The notes: a model not told the origin generated them from the sequence alone. A DNA stretch of 64,000 nt from Cyprinodon diabolis (GCA_030533445.1 CM060068.1:20551510-20615509), one strand, 5' to 3'; positions 37,001-50,517 are shown, numbered from the stretch's first letter. A program made the numbers and translations.

Positions 37001-39972
37001 CCCTTTATGCAAACCGCAAGGAAATAATTATATTATTACACATTTTTTAAACATTAGTGAACAGTTCTCCTTTACACAAAGAACACAATATCAAAATAAC
37101 ACTATAAAACACTATGGTTACGTTAAACTGCACATATAGATATGAAAGTGCACGGCGGCACCATGCTCTTATTTTCAGCTACAGGCAGGGTGCTCTGTTT
37201 ACATGGTCCAAATGTTGAGGTGCTCTCTGGGTTCATGGAGATAAAGCCTCTGATGAGCGGATGAATCTGACATGCATTTCTGTGCCATATTTCCTCCTCG
37301 TTTCAGTTATTAGACTCTGTAAATTTACTAGTCTGCTGCAGCGTGTGGGATATCTCTAATAGTCACCACTAGCTTGATTGACCTTGCCATGACAATGTAA
37401 CTTCACTGAACTTGGGTTGATTAGGCCTCAAAATAATTAAACAAAAATCCAAATACACCTAATAGTAACATTTAAAAAATAATTATTTCCTAAAATATTA
37501 ATAAGAAATGTATAAATTGTGCAAAGTATTTTCATACTTTTTTTTTAAAGTATCCCTCTTGGTGCTACAGCACCCCCAGCACTCCGACTTCCTGCGGACT
37601 TGCCCCGTCCTACATGCTAAGATGATCTTTGGTAGTTTGACTGGTATTCCAAAGAGATTACAAGCTAATATATTAATTATATACAAATCACTGTGAAGAT
37701 AGCCATTAGGGCTTTTATATTAGTGGCTATGTTTGTTGTATTTTAAAATGGATCCAAGAGGCTGAAGGACTACTGTAGCTAACCTGTTCCCATCTGCCTT
37801 GAGGCAAACTGATAAGAAAGTTCTGAGAAGCTGCATATTCACACATAGTCATGCAACTATATAACACTCTTGACTCTCTAAAGTTACACTGTATAATCAG
37901 GATCAATTAAATAGAAATGGAAATATCACGTTATAATGCTCAACAAAGGTGCCAGTTGTGTTCACAAAAATGTGAAACATGATCCTTGCTTGTCACATAT
38001 TAAGTAGCTAACTGAGTTTTTATTTAAAAATGCCCCCATGTTGCCTACACAAACTATGTAAAGTATAATCAATGTTTATAACCATTCAGGACCTCAAATT
38101 AAAAAAGAAAGAACGGAAGTAAGAAGTTGTACACAAAGCCTGCTTGAAGTCTGTTCCTTTACATTTGTGAGCACCAAATAGGTGTACATCTACTCAATAA
38201 AAAGCTTTCCACTCATAAAAGCAAAAATTCATTAACAGATGGTGTCCTTATAGCAGAATGAGGACAACCATAGATTACGTTTTTAAATTCTTACTTTATA
38301 TCATAATTCTGTCCATTCAGGTGCATTTTATATTAAATAATAAACTGCATTATATATATTGAATAATATTAAGTGAGGTCATCCCATTTGCCTGAAGTGA
38401 GGTGGCTTAGGGCTGACGGATAAAAAACAGAACTGTCCATCAGCTGCAAACACTCCAGCTGCACATAACGCAGTGACGTGCTGAACCATAGGTTCCTCCT
38501 AGGCTGGTCAGTGTAAACCAGCTAATAAGCCATCCATCATTATGTGCAGTTCAGTCAAAACTCGGAACACATACTGCAATCCATTAAACATATACTTGCT
38601 TTAATACCTGCTTTTAACATGCTTTTTATCTTTACTTGCTTTAATTCAGATTTTATTTTGCTCCTATTATCTAACCTTATTTCGACTACTGTTTAATTCA
38701 TTTAAAACACTTTGAAGCATCTTTTTACTGAATTATGCAATTAAAATAAACTTGCCTTTTTAGTTAGAATGAAAGTAACCGTAAATGGGTTATAGGTAAA
38801 CAAACTACAAGAAGAAATCATTTAAGAATACACATACATGTCCAATGCTAATGGCCAATGAAGACTTAAAATCCAAAACCACAATGAGCCCACCCTCGTA
38901 TCTTTCTATTGGCCTGAATAGGCTGTATTATTCACAATACGCTTCCAGTGCAGAAGGGATAGGGATGTGACGGCAATTGACGCTGCATGCGTGCCCCCAA
39001 CAGCTTTGATACAGGAAATAACCATTGTTTATCTGTTATTGGAGGACTATGACAATAGCCTATCTGCTGTTGCCATTACCCGCATTGCCAGTCATGTCAT
39101 TCAAGACTCTCATTTCCTTATCCTGCTGCTAGTCCCTTTAAAACATTAAGTCATAAAAGTTCATATTCATGGACAAAAAAAGCATCTAGTTCTTCAACCC
39201 TTGTGTTAAATAAAAAGGGAGTCATATTTCAGTGTATTTAGATGGGGTTTATAGATTGTTAATTTAGATTTAAACATTTTGCTTTGCTACATCACATTTT
39301 CACAGCAGGTTTAAAGTTTGTGTGAGATAACGCATGTATTCACATGTTTTTTATGTACATGCCAAGTTGTGCTTGAAAGATTTTGCCTCAATATTTTTGC
39401 ACATACCCACACTTCCTACATGAGACCTAAGTTGTCTGACACAAAGAAACAACATTTTCAAGCCGAAATCTAATTGTATAACTGAATGAAAAACCCAAAT
39501 GCAACAAATGCTAATTAATTCAGTTTCAAACTGTTAGATTAGGTTTCAATGTAGTGAAATTAATTTACTATTTAACTGCAAATTACATGAATGGGCAATT
39601 TCTAATGGCACAAGTTTCTGCCCATATTAGCAGTGGACACAGTTTATTTATAGGTGTTAGTCTGACTCTTGGATTAAAACTGGCAACAGATACCTCCACA
39701 ACAAGTTGGTTTTGTTGTTGCCTTTAAGAAAGTATTGACTTTGAGACGGAGAGTTTATATGAGAATAAAGAGGGGACTATTTTAATATTCCCAAATGAAG
39801 AGAATTTCTTGCACTGTATTATTTACAGTAATATTTTCAAACAGTTACATTTTTGTTTTTGTACTGTAAGTGAGGGGGAAAAGTAACAGCTTTCTTTCAG
39901 CCAGCTGACTATTGTGCAGCAGCAAGAGGGGATAGGGCAGAGCTACTCAATCCATCCTAACTCAATCCAGCA
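34092..39972. other. kcnh7 intron 2 segment; no gene seen
   Basis: Nearly 5.9 kb without a recognisable gene or transposon. The block 34560-34800 (GGTTGCTCAGCCTGGTTGAG, ATATGCATAATAG, GATTAATATAATTAGG) is a candidate conserved non-coding element by appearance only. Open frames of 60-95 codons in this stretch lack family motifs. Confidence 0.45.
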
Positions 39973-40587
39973 TAAACAGTAGTGTATAGGATTTCCTAAA
40001 AGCGCGTTCACGAGTCTACGGAAACCGCGGGAGACCAAACCAGACGAAAGTGCGCATACAGCGTCTGCTCTGCCGATAATGCTCTTCCTCAACACTGAAG
40101 TCCTCAGACATTTTTCTTTCGTTGTTTCTTTGTTTGCACAGGTAAACAGCAAATTTCTTCTTCTACGATTGCATTATCAAGAGCAGACGCTGAATGCGCA
40201 CTTTCATCTGGTTTGGTCTGCCGCAGTTGCCGTAGGCTCGTGAACTCGCAGGCGCGCGCTTTTAGGACATCATATACACTACTGTTTATGCTCTAAAAAC
40301 ATTCTAAATGACTTCGTTTCGAGTAAATTATGGACGCTACCCACTCAGGACACTTGGAATACATTGGACGAGCAGTATGGAGGAATATTGACACGTTTTT
40401 TGTGGACTTTTGTGGACCTTTCTGCCTCGGGCACCATACACCTCCATTATTTGAATGTCAGCAGACAGCAAGAAGCCTCCCAGATCTCCAGATGCATTTG
40501 AGATATCAAAAAAGTACTCCAGAGTGTTGTTCAGCATGGGGGTGAGTAGAAAATGAAGGCTAATCATGTTTTGGGTGTACTATTCCT
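39973..40587. mobile_element. Left-truncated copy of the TTAA-flanked foldback element (intron 2)
   Basis: From AGCATAAACAGTAGTGTATA onward it matches the element at 25113-26013: inner part of the left arm, centre, and complete right arm ending GTGTACTATTCCT followed by TTAA (40588-40591). The outer ~300 bp of the left arm is missing, so only about 100 bp can still fold back. Its centre retains a few extra bases (CAGCGTCTGCTCT) that pair with the other side, so the paired region was longer in this copy than in the first. Confidence 0.85.
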
Positions 40588-40947
40588 TTAAACAGTTTAA
40601 AATAAACTAAGCAACTCAGTAAAATATGCCCTCACACTGGCATCTCATATGTATGGTTTTGAAGCCCTGATATTTGTACCCTTCCCATTTCTGTTCCCAG
40701 ACAGTGAAAAATTCTGTGCACATTCTATCATTAGAGCAATATAAAGGAGAGGCAATGAAAAGTGGAAAACACTGAATGCAACAGAGAAGCCCATAATTAA
40801 TGGAGCTATATTAATTCAAAGTTAATCTAAATGCAACTTTGTGTAAAGTATTCTATACTTTCTATACTAAGCCAGAAAGAGGTCTGATGTGCCCCAGGGT
40901 GCCACCAATGCAAGATCCGCTGCTGCTGTTCCATGCCAGTTACTCAC

Positions 40948-41178
40948 CATCCTTCCTGTAGTAGGTGATCTCCACCTTGCGCTCCTCAGAGCCAAGCACA
41001 GCCTGCGCCACCTGGTTGATCGCCTCCTTGTCGGTGAGGTCCCCGTGGAGAAAGTCACAGGTGCAAGGCTTCTGCATGATGTCTGGTCTTGAGAATCCCG
41101 TCATCTCACAGAAACCATCGTTACAGTATATAATTGCACAATTCTCAACCCTGGCATTGGCTATCACAAATTTGCGAT
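40948..41178 (-). CDS. kcnh7: kcnh7 exon 2 (PAS domain core)
   Basis: The 231-nt exon encodes residues 26-102 plus one base. It holds most of the PAS fold: [13 protein letters not shown], then [16 protein letters not shown], the conserved CTCDFLHG, and [13 protein letters not shown]. In Erg channels this cytoplasmic domain packs on the CNBHD of the neighbouring subunit and controls slow deactivation. The acceptor is TTACAG at 41184-41179 and the donor is G|GTGAGT at 40947. The stretch MTGFSRPD resembles KCNH7 more than KCNH2 (LCGYSR) or KCNH6 (LFGYSR). No stop or frame break is seen. The + strand ORFs over it are antisense shadows. Confidence 0.96.
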
Positions 41179-41368
41179 CTGTAATGAAGAAAACAAACTA
41201 CTTATTTATGAAAAAATACACAAAAATCATATTGCATATACATGTACATATACATAACGCTGGAAAAAATGAACACATTCTTATTCCTATTTTTGAATTT
41301 ATGAGATAAAAGAAGGTGACAATTTATTATTACTCTTATGTTGAAATACATGTACAGTATGGCATTTA

Positions 41369-41910
<542 letters not shown>

Positions 41911-43199
41911 GGAAAGACTTTGCGCTAATTGTAACCCTCACTTCTTTTTTCTCCCAGCAGGGACTGATTGTTAAGAATCAAAATGCATCTGTCTCATGAA
42001 GCAAAAACATCAACCCTTCAGACATCAATATTTAACACAAACAAGGTCTGCTAGATCTCTAATGATTTTAAAATCGATGTGTCTCAATCAAAGAGCTCGA
42101 AATTCCCCGTGCGTACCAGTGCAAGGTAAGATTTATTTAGTTAAGTAACTAATTCAAAGCATGCAAACAAATAAATAACAAAGTTATTTATGTACTGTGT
42201 ATTTTTTACAAACAGAAGCCAGGGAGCGTTTACATGTGGTAAAGTCGAAGGTTCTTCTTGAGTTGCGCAATAACAGAAAAGTGAAATGCTGCTTTCACAA
42301 TTGCTTTACAAAGAAAATCCTTTAAAATGCCACTAAAATCCAGAGTAGCCGTCCTCAGAACTGGTTCTCTGTCTAACATACAGGTATGATAAGGATAGCA
42401 TTGGAGCACACCTATAAGATGTTCTGTTAATAAGTATGGCTTTTCTGCAAATAAAGTGTTATGTTCCATCTATCCATCCATCATCCATCCATCCATCCAT
42501 CTTTATCTTATCTGTCATGGTCACGAGACTGGTACAAATGCTGGTGAAATGCCAAAATACACCCTGGACAGATCACCAGTCCATCACAGACTTTTGTGTT
42601 CCCTAAAAGCAAAGTACAGTAGGAGAAACAGCACCACTCAGTGTCATTTCTGTACTGCATGATTCATTCAGGACACAGCATAGTGAACACATCAGCTACT
42701 TGTTTGTAGACTTAGGGATTGAGGGAATCCAGCACCATGAATTACTCCTGACTCTCAGCAAGTATGACCTCCGTACTGTGAGTGAGTGATTGAACCAACT
42801 CTATTACAGCCCGTTAAGAATCACCACAGATTCTTAAAGTACCAGAGAGAGTGAATCAATGTCATTTTCATGAAGTACTACTTGGCAAATCTCCTTGGCA
42901 CTGTTTCTCTGTCTCTAGTAGGTTAGCTTAACATAGATAACTTACTCCCTTAGCTTTAGACAGCTTAGCAATTAGTTTGTGGTATCAAGGCTAACTTGGG
43001 ATAACCAGGATGGATGGAGCTGTTAAGTCGGAGTACCTGATGCCGTTGCGTGACTAATAGAAGTTCCCTCAGGACCAGCTGGAGCTGATTTTAACTAAAC
43101 ATAGAGAGTAACAAATCAGTTACTGATATTGTTTTGATTCAGTTCATTCACACAAAAGTTTTGTTTATTTTAACAACTTAATCAAGACCGATCCACCAT
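41911..43199. other. Intergenic; SINE remnant only
   Basis: Between the presumed kcnh7 promoter and the Harbinger-like piece I see only a truncated SINE-like copy at 42468-42610. No coding motif. Confidence 0.5.
42468..42610 (-). repeat. Truncated SINE-like copy with (CATC)n tail
   Basis: A short irregular CATC array (42468-42502) is followed by a diverged body with TACACCCTGGACAGATCACC and AGTCCATCACAGAC. These words match the body of the copies at 15443 and 52228. The tRNA-like head is missing. Confidence 0.55.
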
Positions 43200-43204
43200 C
43201 CACC

Positions 43205-43760
43205 ACTAGGCAGAGTTAAAAGCCAATTTATACTTCAAGCAGAGGTTCTGCAGCTGACTACATGCCGGACGGTCGCAAACCCACGCAGCGGAAGTGCTCA
43301 GCCAAAAAGCAGCTGTGATTGGTCCTTGGTATGCCTTTCCGGCTGTCTGTGTGGTTGTCCTTCTCGCTTCAGTGCCGGGGCGCACCATTTTTAAAAAGCA
43401 AGCAAGACTACAATGGACAACTATGACGAAAGGTTAATTGAGGAGGTTCGCTCCATTAACAGAACCTGTTCCTCTTTGATGTCTGGCAAATCTAGATCCA
43501 TCTCTGTGACCGTGATATCTTGCAGACGTGCCATTGTTGTTTTGGAAGATAAACACTCCCACCGGCGCCGGCAAAGTTCTCGTGACCATCCCCCGAAGTT
43601 CTCGTGAGTTTTCGATTAGTCGGGAGACTGCTGTGCGTCCCTAGATATTCCAGACCAACAGTGCAGCAGCATACCAGCAAAACTGGTTCGCGACCAGACC
43701 CAAGCGACATTTGATAAGTGCAGTTGCAAAAGTGTAATCTGCCCTTTAGTATCTTAGTGG
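43205..43760 (+). mobile_element. Harbinger-like fragment with MADF/Myb-like protein start
   Basis: After a GC-richer leader, the + strand encodes MDNYDERLIEEVRSINRTC at 43413. The YDERLIEEVR start is typical of the MADF (Myb-like) DNA-binding protein carried by fish Harbinger transposons. The frame then departs from the family within about 15 residues, so only the start survives. The outer ends share a short inverted GGCAGA (43210 and 43737 areas), but a clear terminal repeat and 3-bp duplication were not established. No Harbinger nuclease ORF is present. Probably a deleted, non-autonomous copy. Confidence 0.45.
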
Positions 43761-43779
43761 CCATTAATACAAGAGCAGG

Positions 43780-46700
43780 CCAAACATTTTAAAACATAAA
43801 ATACAATAATGTTAAAGTATTTAAAATGTTGATTCCCTTTTTTTTCTTTATATATAGATATTATTTTGTGTTAATCAACTTATCTTCATAAAATTAATTG
43901 AGATTTATTATTTTAACTTGAAAGAATTTAAAAAAAATTGTGGGGTATGGTTACTTTTACAAAAAAAAACTTACAACAGGGTTGACTTTAGCATTCACCA
44001 ATTAGCATATTGCATTAAAGCTGCATTGCATAATAAAGCTGTGATAAACTCAATTTATGTTACTGCAAATGGAGCTGGAGTAAGCATTATGGTCCTTGGA
44101 GCTTTAAAGGGACATATCATGGTGTGTCATCATCAGTTTATCGGCAAGAAAGCAATGGTTAAATCTTGAGCATGTGCAAAATACTTTTTCACTTTACTCA
44201 TACATTAATTAATCATGTTTATGAATGTTTTAAATTATTTATGATACAATATGGTTAACCTGTACTATTAAAAGTCTTCAGACCTGTAAAAATGTAAGGT
44301 TTTAGTAATTCTATGGCTGATGGACTCATATTGTTGCTGTCCATGGTGCTGAAATCAAAAGACGACCTGTCCAGGATATTCCCTCTAAGGTAGTCTGCAT
44401 GTGTTTTGCAGTGAACACAGATGTTCCCCGGAATATTGGATGGATGGATGGATGGATGGATGGATGGATGGATGGATGCATGCTTGCTTGCATGGATGAT
44501 GAGGACAGCATTACTTAAGGATAACCAAAAAGCACTTGTAGAAACGTAATATTATTTAATAATTCACATGTCCATTTAACTGGGAATTGTAGTCCTCCTG
44601 TCTGCAAGGACCAAACACTGTAGTTGCACGTCTCATAAGGTTAATAATGCTGAAGCTGATATTAGATTTGAACCTGCCACCTAATCTTGCAGATAAATTT
44701 ATTTCATATTTTTTAATGAACCAGGACTGTATTTAATCCCATCTGGACAGTTTTTCTTGAAAATTTTATAAAAAAACAAAAAAAAAAAAAAAAAAAAAAC
44801 ACAATTGGCTAGAAGATTTAACATGAAAATTGCAATATGAAGGTAAGTTTAACCTCGGCTGTATTTTACCAACTATAGATATGGAAATGTTTATTTAGCT
44901 TTTTTTTACATCCAAAACAAAACACAATGAGGCTGGTTCTATATTTTTTTTATCAAGAAAATAATTGAACATAGTCCATCTTGATATGTTATTTTGCTTT
45001 TTTCAATTTGCTTGTTGAAGTTGAAGTTTTTATTTGATAAACTCAGCTGCTGCTATCTCTATAAGTTAAGTACCAGATTAACATTGATCTGCCTTTTTTG
45101 AGAAAAAAAAAAATCTTATTTTTCCCCATTCTTAGGAAATGCAGAGTGTCAGTACTTTATAAATAGGGGTTAAAAAGCAGACATTACAATCCTTTGTGCA
45201 ATCATGTCTGAATAAAAACAGTATGTCTAAGTTCACATCAAAATGAATTGTGTTTGACTAAGGGACTGACTCCAGGCACTGTCTGGGGCGCTGCAGTATC
45301 TTTTCCATTTTCTGCAATCTCTGCACATAAAGCAAAATTAATTTAGCTCAATAAAGTGCAACTGCATCCTGGAGGTATCTTTCATTCTTTCTTGGACACA
45401 CACACACTAAGAGGAAATAATTGTGGCATGTTTTCTTTTTTATCAATGGGTGGATGAAAATGTAATGTCTGTTTAGCATGCACCCATTCAAGTGGGCTTA
45501 GTATGTACAGACAAGCCATGTGGCACACAAATGAAAATCTATTCATAATGTAAAGCCTCATTTGCAGTCTACCAACATCTGCCCTAGTATTTCTTTAAGC
45601 TCAGTGGACATCTGGCCAATTACGAATGAGATTTAGTGGTCATCAATATAGCATTCAGAAATAAATATTTCATCAATGTAAAAAGAAATATTTTGGGGGA
45701 GCTTAAGTGATCTATCTGCAACAGGCACCATGGTGGGTGAGGTTGGGTCATTATGCTCTTCCCCTTAGTCAAAAACCAAATCCAACCACCAATCCTGAAT
45801 AAATAGGCTCCCTCCTCAGGGTCTGGAAGCGGTTTAGGAGAGGATTAAACCCACACTGGGCCAGTCCTCTTCAATATCAGTCTAGAGAAGAGGGCGGAGG
45901 ACATATAAAGCAGGACTAATATCATTTGCATAGCATTTAAATCTCTTCAATAAATCAACAAGACTAGAAACACATAGTCGGCATTTAAATCAACAACCTC
46001 AAAAGACAGTAAGAATATCCTCTCACATGTTTTGAAGGCTTGATTTCTCCAACAATTATTGCCTTTTGGAGAGCCCCCTGCTGGTGACCCACCGTTTTTA
46101 CTTGAGCCATTGGTTCACTTATTTTGTAATGTTTTACCATCACTCTGAAAGCAGCAGAATTTTTGTAAAATGGTTTGGTGTTTTTCTATATTGCATTTAG
46201 ATTATTTCTAACTTTATATTTAATATTTTCCTTTTAAAACCCTGTTTATGTATTACGTATGCACAATTTTGTGTTCTGGTAATACAATGTCTTCTCCAGC
46301 CTTTCGAGAGTCATGGGAAACAGTTTTTATGAACTGCCCTTCGAAAATGGCTTAATTTAAAAATCATCCTGGAGAACAATTTTGTTAACTTGTAATCAAC
46401 AAAGAAAATGAGACACCGGGAGATCATTGTGCTTTTCTTTTTTGTCAGCTCCTTGGTACTTCTTCTATGGCTGCAATTAGTAAAAGCAGTATTTCATGGA
46501 TGTCTCAAAGTTACAATGCTCAAGCTAAATGTGTTCTTATAAAGAGGCGTTTGGGCAAAGATATGTAAATATGCTAAAATGCATGATCATAAGTTTTGAT
46601 GAGATGTGCTGTTACTGTAAGAGGCTTAACAAAGATTCCCCTACCACAATTTACTGTGCAGATTATGATCAAAACTTTCATTAACTGTGTTACAAATATG

Positions 46701-47340
46701 AAAATGGTTTAAAGGTTTATCATATAGTATTTGTAACAGTCATTGTGATGTTGTTGAGACTGAAGGTCTTTTAAAATTGTGTAGAACTCCTCTTTGACAA
46801 TTGCTCAAAACCTTCAAATAGAACTTGAAAAGTTTCTCAACAATTTTTAAAACAACGAAGGATTGCAAATATAGAGGTTGTTTATTAGATTTGAGATTAA
46901 GCTTATTGATACAGGAGTACGGTAGCTGAATATCCTACTATCAAACAGAACAATACACTACATGAAATATCTTGTTTTCTAATGAGTGAGGTTAAAATAA
47001 TGGAAAGTCCATCCGTGTTTCAATAATTGTCTGTTAAGGAATATTAGTGTAGGTCAATATATTATTGCCTGAATTTGTTTGCTATTTAAATATGTGTATT
47101 GTTGTGAAGTTTGTTTCTATTAGTAGAGATGTTCGTTTGAATTTTTTGCTCACATTATAAATATTAGCCTTATTAGCCATTCAAACAGGGTGCAGCTGGC
47201 ACATCTCTTTGCACTAAAACAAATTATTTTTAAGGGCATGCTCATCGAAAGGGGGCAAATATGCTGTGTCAAGTATAACAGAGTTGAGAGGAAATTTCAT
47301 TCCACTTGCTATCAAAACTAACCACACAATATGGTTGTCC
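43780..47340. other. Intergenic; no gene seen
   Basis: AT-rich sequence with a (TGGA)n array at 44437-44478 and a poly(A) run near 44774-44801. No recognised coding or repeat family otherwise. Confidence 0.5.
44437..44478. repeat. (TGGA)n microsatellite
   Basis: About ten TGGA units followed by GCATGCTTGCTTGCATGG. It produces a false Ser-Ile-His-Pro open frame on the minus strand. Confidence 0.95.
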
Positions 47341-47584
47341 TACGGTAATTAAATTGAGCACCCTGTGAATAAGGGTCGGGCACACTGGTTACTGGTTAGC
47401 AGCAGTTGGACCTTGCTGTGTTCCTGGTAGGTGCCTAAGCTAAGTGCCCAGTCTTTGTTTCATGTAAATTACTTTAATTTCAATACTGTTTGTTTTTTCA
47501 AAGAAGTTCAATTCATATCGTCAATTAGTCTGTCATTGTGAAGGAGGGTTTAGCCTTAATTTGGGCCATGTAACACTATGAAGT

Positions 47585-48170
47585 CTACATGGGTGGGATA
47601 GCACCCTTAGTTGTTTATACAGACCACAACCTTATAACCTTTTCGAAATGCATCGAGTCACAGAATCAGTGTTTGGTTGGGCCTTGGCAATTTGAGATTT
47701 GGTATGGACATCAAGCACATTTGTGGGCAAGAAGGGGATGCCCTGTTGCATGCCCTTGTGATGTAGATTATTATATAGGTTCTGTCTTTGTGGGTGTTGG
47801 CATTATACTTACCTTGGTTACCTGGTGTTTTTGTTTATGGGAGGTGTGAGTCTTGTTGGTATGTTACTCGGAGTGGGAGCACATGCAGTTGAGATGAGAT
47901 GAGGGAGGGATTTTGTTTTTGCAGGTCTTCCTGATCACAGCTGGGACTTTGGACTGTGGCATCAGGATTTGTGTCTGGTTCAGCTCAATGTGATTTTCCT
48001 GTTCACAATGGTTGGCTTGCCCACCAGAGTCTAGTTCTAAGCCTGGTGGTCACTTGTTGCCTTTGGACCTGGTTTCGACATGCCCATGACAATGTTATGA
48101 CTTGCACATTCTCCACCTGTTTGAGGTAGCCTTGCTTGAAGACAAATCATTCTTTAAAAACACAAACCAA
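47585..48170 (+). pseudogene. Decayed Ty3/Gypsy RNase H remnant
   Basis: The + strand encodes APLVVYTDHNLITFSK at about 47600-47650, then in a shifted frame MDIKHICGQEGDALLHAL at about 47703-47757. The pairs VVYTDHNPLTF and I.HI.G..N..ADALSR are the two hallmark blocks of Gypsy RNase H close to the integrase. The last conserved D and R are lost and frames are broken. It lies upstream of, and in the same orientation as, the LTR at 48179-48497, so both may belong to one rotten element that has lost its integrase. Confidence 0.55.
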
Positions 48171-48178
48171 AAAAAAAG

Positions 48179-48497
48179 TGTTGGTTATAAGGGTCTGGAG
48201 CCAGTAGAGGGCACAACCTGTAACAGGGGCTGGTGGGACAGCCCCTGGCCTGTGATATAGACAGGGCAGGGGTTATGTTGCATTTGCTCCTCTGTTCCTT
48301 TCTTTTTTCAGGCCATGTGCTGCTCCTCTGCCCTGACCCTCCCTTACAGCCCCGTGGTGCAGCTCATCACAGCTGGAATTATTTAAAGGAGATTGCAAGC
48401 ACCTAGGGTTTCCTGCTGCTGCCAGTCAGACCTGTCTGTCCCATCTCCTTTAGTGTATTGAATTTTACTCATTACACTCTTTGAGCCGGTCATGACA
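48179..48497 (+). repeat. LTR-like unit (TG...CA) of a decayed Gypsy element
   Basis: It starts TGTTGGTTATAAGGG directly after a purine-rich stretch (AAACCAAAAAAAAAG), which could be the polypurine tract. It has a TATA-like ATTATTTAAAGG near 48382 and ends GAGCCGGTCATGACA. A 3' LTR position fits the RNase H remnant upstream. The 5' partner is missing, so no duplication can be tested. Confidence 0.5.
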
Positions 48498-49985
48498 AAT
48501 GGCATTTTTAAAAGCCTTCATCAAAGTCGTAGGGAAATGGCTGTTACAACGGTTGCAGTTCCGAATTCTCCCAAGTGGTGCCAAACTTTACACGAGTGAA
48601 TAAAGTGAATGTGACTGGTTGGTTATCAAGGGGACAAGATTGTTGTGGCAGAAAGTTCGCAAGTCTCGGAAGCATCTTGCTAACCAGTTAGCAACTTATT
48701 GCTAGTAGGTTTCCAATGGGAAATTACATTGGGACCAAGTTGCACTTAGCAATAACACTGTAAAGGAACGCTATGGACAGCGGAAACATGCAAGAGGAGA
48801 GTTTTTTGTCGGAGGTTGTGGATGAGTCTCCTCCGTCACACATTTTTTATGCCAGGGTGGCAGAAGCTTCATTTGGTGTCGAAGGCTTACAGCTGTACAT
48901 TTTTTAAACAGACACAGATGTTCATCCCTGTGTACACTGTCACGTAACTCAATGGTAAAGAAAATAATTCTTATTTCTTATTTCAAACATTGCGTATATT
49001 AGATGCACAATATGAATCAAGGGTCTACGAGATATCACCGAAATACTATACTCGTAAATGTAATTGACAGATGATTGATTGTTGATATATGATTGGCGAA
49101 TTTAGGTGTACAAGCTGGCGTATAACTACCTGACACACATAAAATAACAGAGAAAAAAAGCTGATTTTAAGGCAGGATTATTTTAAAAATGGATATTTTC
49201 TAACTTTTGGGACAATATGGTCTGATAAAGAGTACATTTATATATGTGTTTAAGCCAGAATGATTTGAAATTTAAATATTACTTCCCTACGACATATTTA
49301 AATTTAGCTGCAAGTTTTTCCCCTCCAGAAAATACAAATGTGGCCAGGTTAGTTTTTACGGCAATTGAGGGGAAGAGTCTAAATTTGAAAATTTGGAGCA
49401 GTGAGAGGTTACTTGCACATTTTGCAAAAAAATGAAAATCACTTTACATCTTGCTTTTTTTTCTGTTTGCGTTCTGCTGCTTGTTCATTCTCATACTCAT
49501 GGTGCATTAAACTGGTTTTACCAAACAAGTTTTTGAACCTTGATTACATAATCACAGTATTTTACATACAATTTAAAATACTGTAAAGTACAATGACTGA
49601 TAAAACTTTAGACTTATGCCTCTTTCCCACTGAAAATAGTCGATTAAAGCAGATATTTCAAACATAGGGCAACCCAATAATAATCAGCATTTGGCCCCAT
49701 TCCCATTGCAAAAAACGCTGGGTGTGACCCTTCGCTACCAAGCATCATGGCCTTTGTCCACCCACAACTGCATGTCTGCGGATGTCATCATACTGGATTA
49801 GCACCGATGATGTCACCAGTGCCACGGAAATCAGGAAAGTAAATAATGGAGAGCAACATGGAAGGGATCCAAGGTTTAGGAAGTGTGCTTTATTGCTATA
49901 ACTGTATTTAATTCACACTCTGACCAACTGCCAGTAATGCCCAATATCTGACATTCTGAAGGGAGAAACACAGGTAAGTGAGCAC
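48498..49985. other. Intergenic; no gene seen
   Basis: Mixed sequence. The part at 48530-48900 and the part at 49620-49870 (TGCCTCTTTCCCACTG, GGCCCCATTCCCATTGC) look repeat-derived but could not be assigned. No coding motif. Confidence 0.4.
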
Positions 49986-49989
49986 GTGT

Positions 49990-50517
49990 GTGAGTCACTT
50001 ACCTGATTAAACTGTTCAGTCCATCCTCTCAGAGGAAGGCAGGATTCAACCGATGGACTGGACAGACAGATCCAGGGTTTCAGGAATCCACATAGCGTGA
50101 ATGCAGGTTCAGAGCTCCATGCCTTTAATAACGAGCTTAGACAGAGGCTCACAGATGCAGACAGGCAGGCTCAGGTGTTGAGGGACAGACACAAGACGTG
50201 GTACCAGGAAATCTGCAGAACTTTAAACTGGTCTCCACGTAGGAGCCAGGACACGATCAGGAGACAACAAGACAAACACCAAAACCTCTCAACCCACTGG
50301 CCTCCGGGGATGGGGACATGAACCTTGGAATAAATTAAAACTAACAAAACTGAAACATACAAAACTCGAACAATGATCTGGCAGCGATAGCTGGGCTTAG
50401 CCGAATATAAAGCAGAACGAACAGGGGGATGAGATGAGTGATAATTAGAGACTGGACAGAGTTAGACAGGTGAGTGAAATGAACAATTAAAGTCAGCTAT
50501 CAGGGCAGATCATGACA
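49990..50517 (-). repeat. Gypsy LTR, truncated (minus orientation)
   Basis: On the minus strand it begins TGTCATGATCTGCCCTGATA at 50517 and continues with GTTCATTTCACTCACCTGTC, GTTCGTTCTGCTTTATATTC and GGCTAAGCCCAGCTATCG. The first part matches the start of the solo LTR at 33429. The far end near 49990 lacks a TGACA terminus and no duplication was found, so the left border is approximate. The open frames at 49913-50362 fall inside this LTR. Confidence 0.65.

Noticed and set aside
35347..37696. Several 60-95 codon open frames in intron 2
   Set aside because: Length expected by chance in this much sequence. No domain, no codon pattern and no splice-linked partners.
25133..40567. Three nearly identical 65-76 codon open frames (MISLHFLLTPMLNNT...) as a repeated small gene
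   Set aside because: They are the two arms of the foldback element and the arm of its second copy, read on both strands. The repetition is due to the inverted repeat.
47340..47580. Possible 5' LTR partner for the LTR at 48179
   Set aside because: No sequence resembling the LTR start or end was found upstream of the RNase H remnant.
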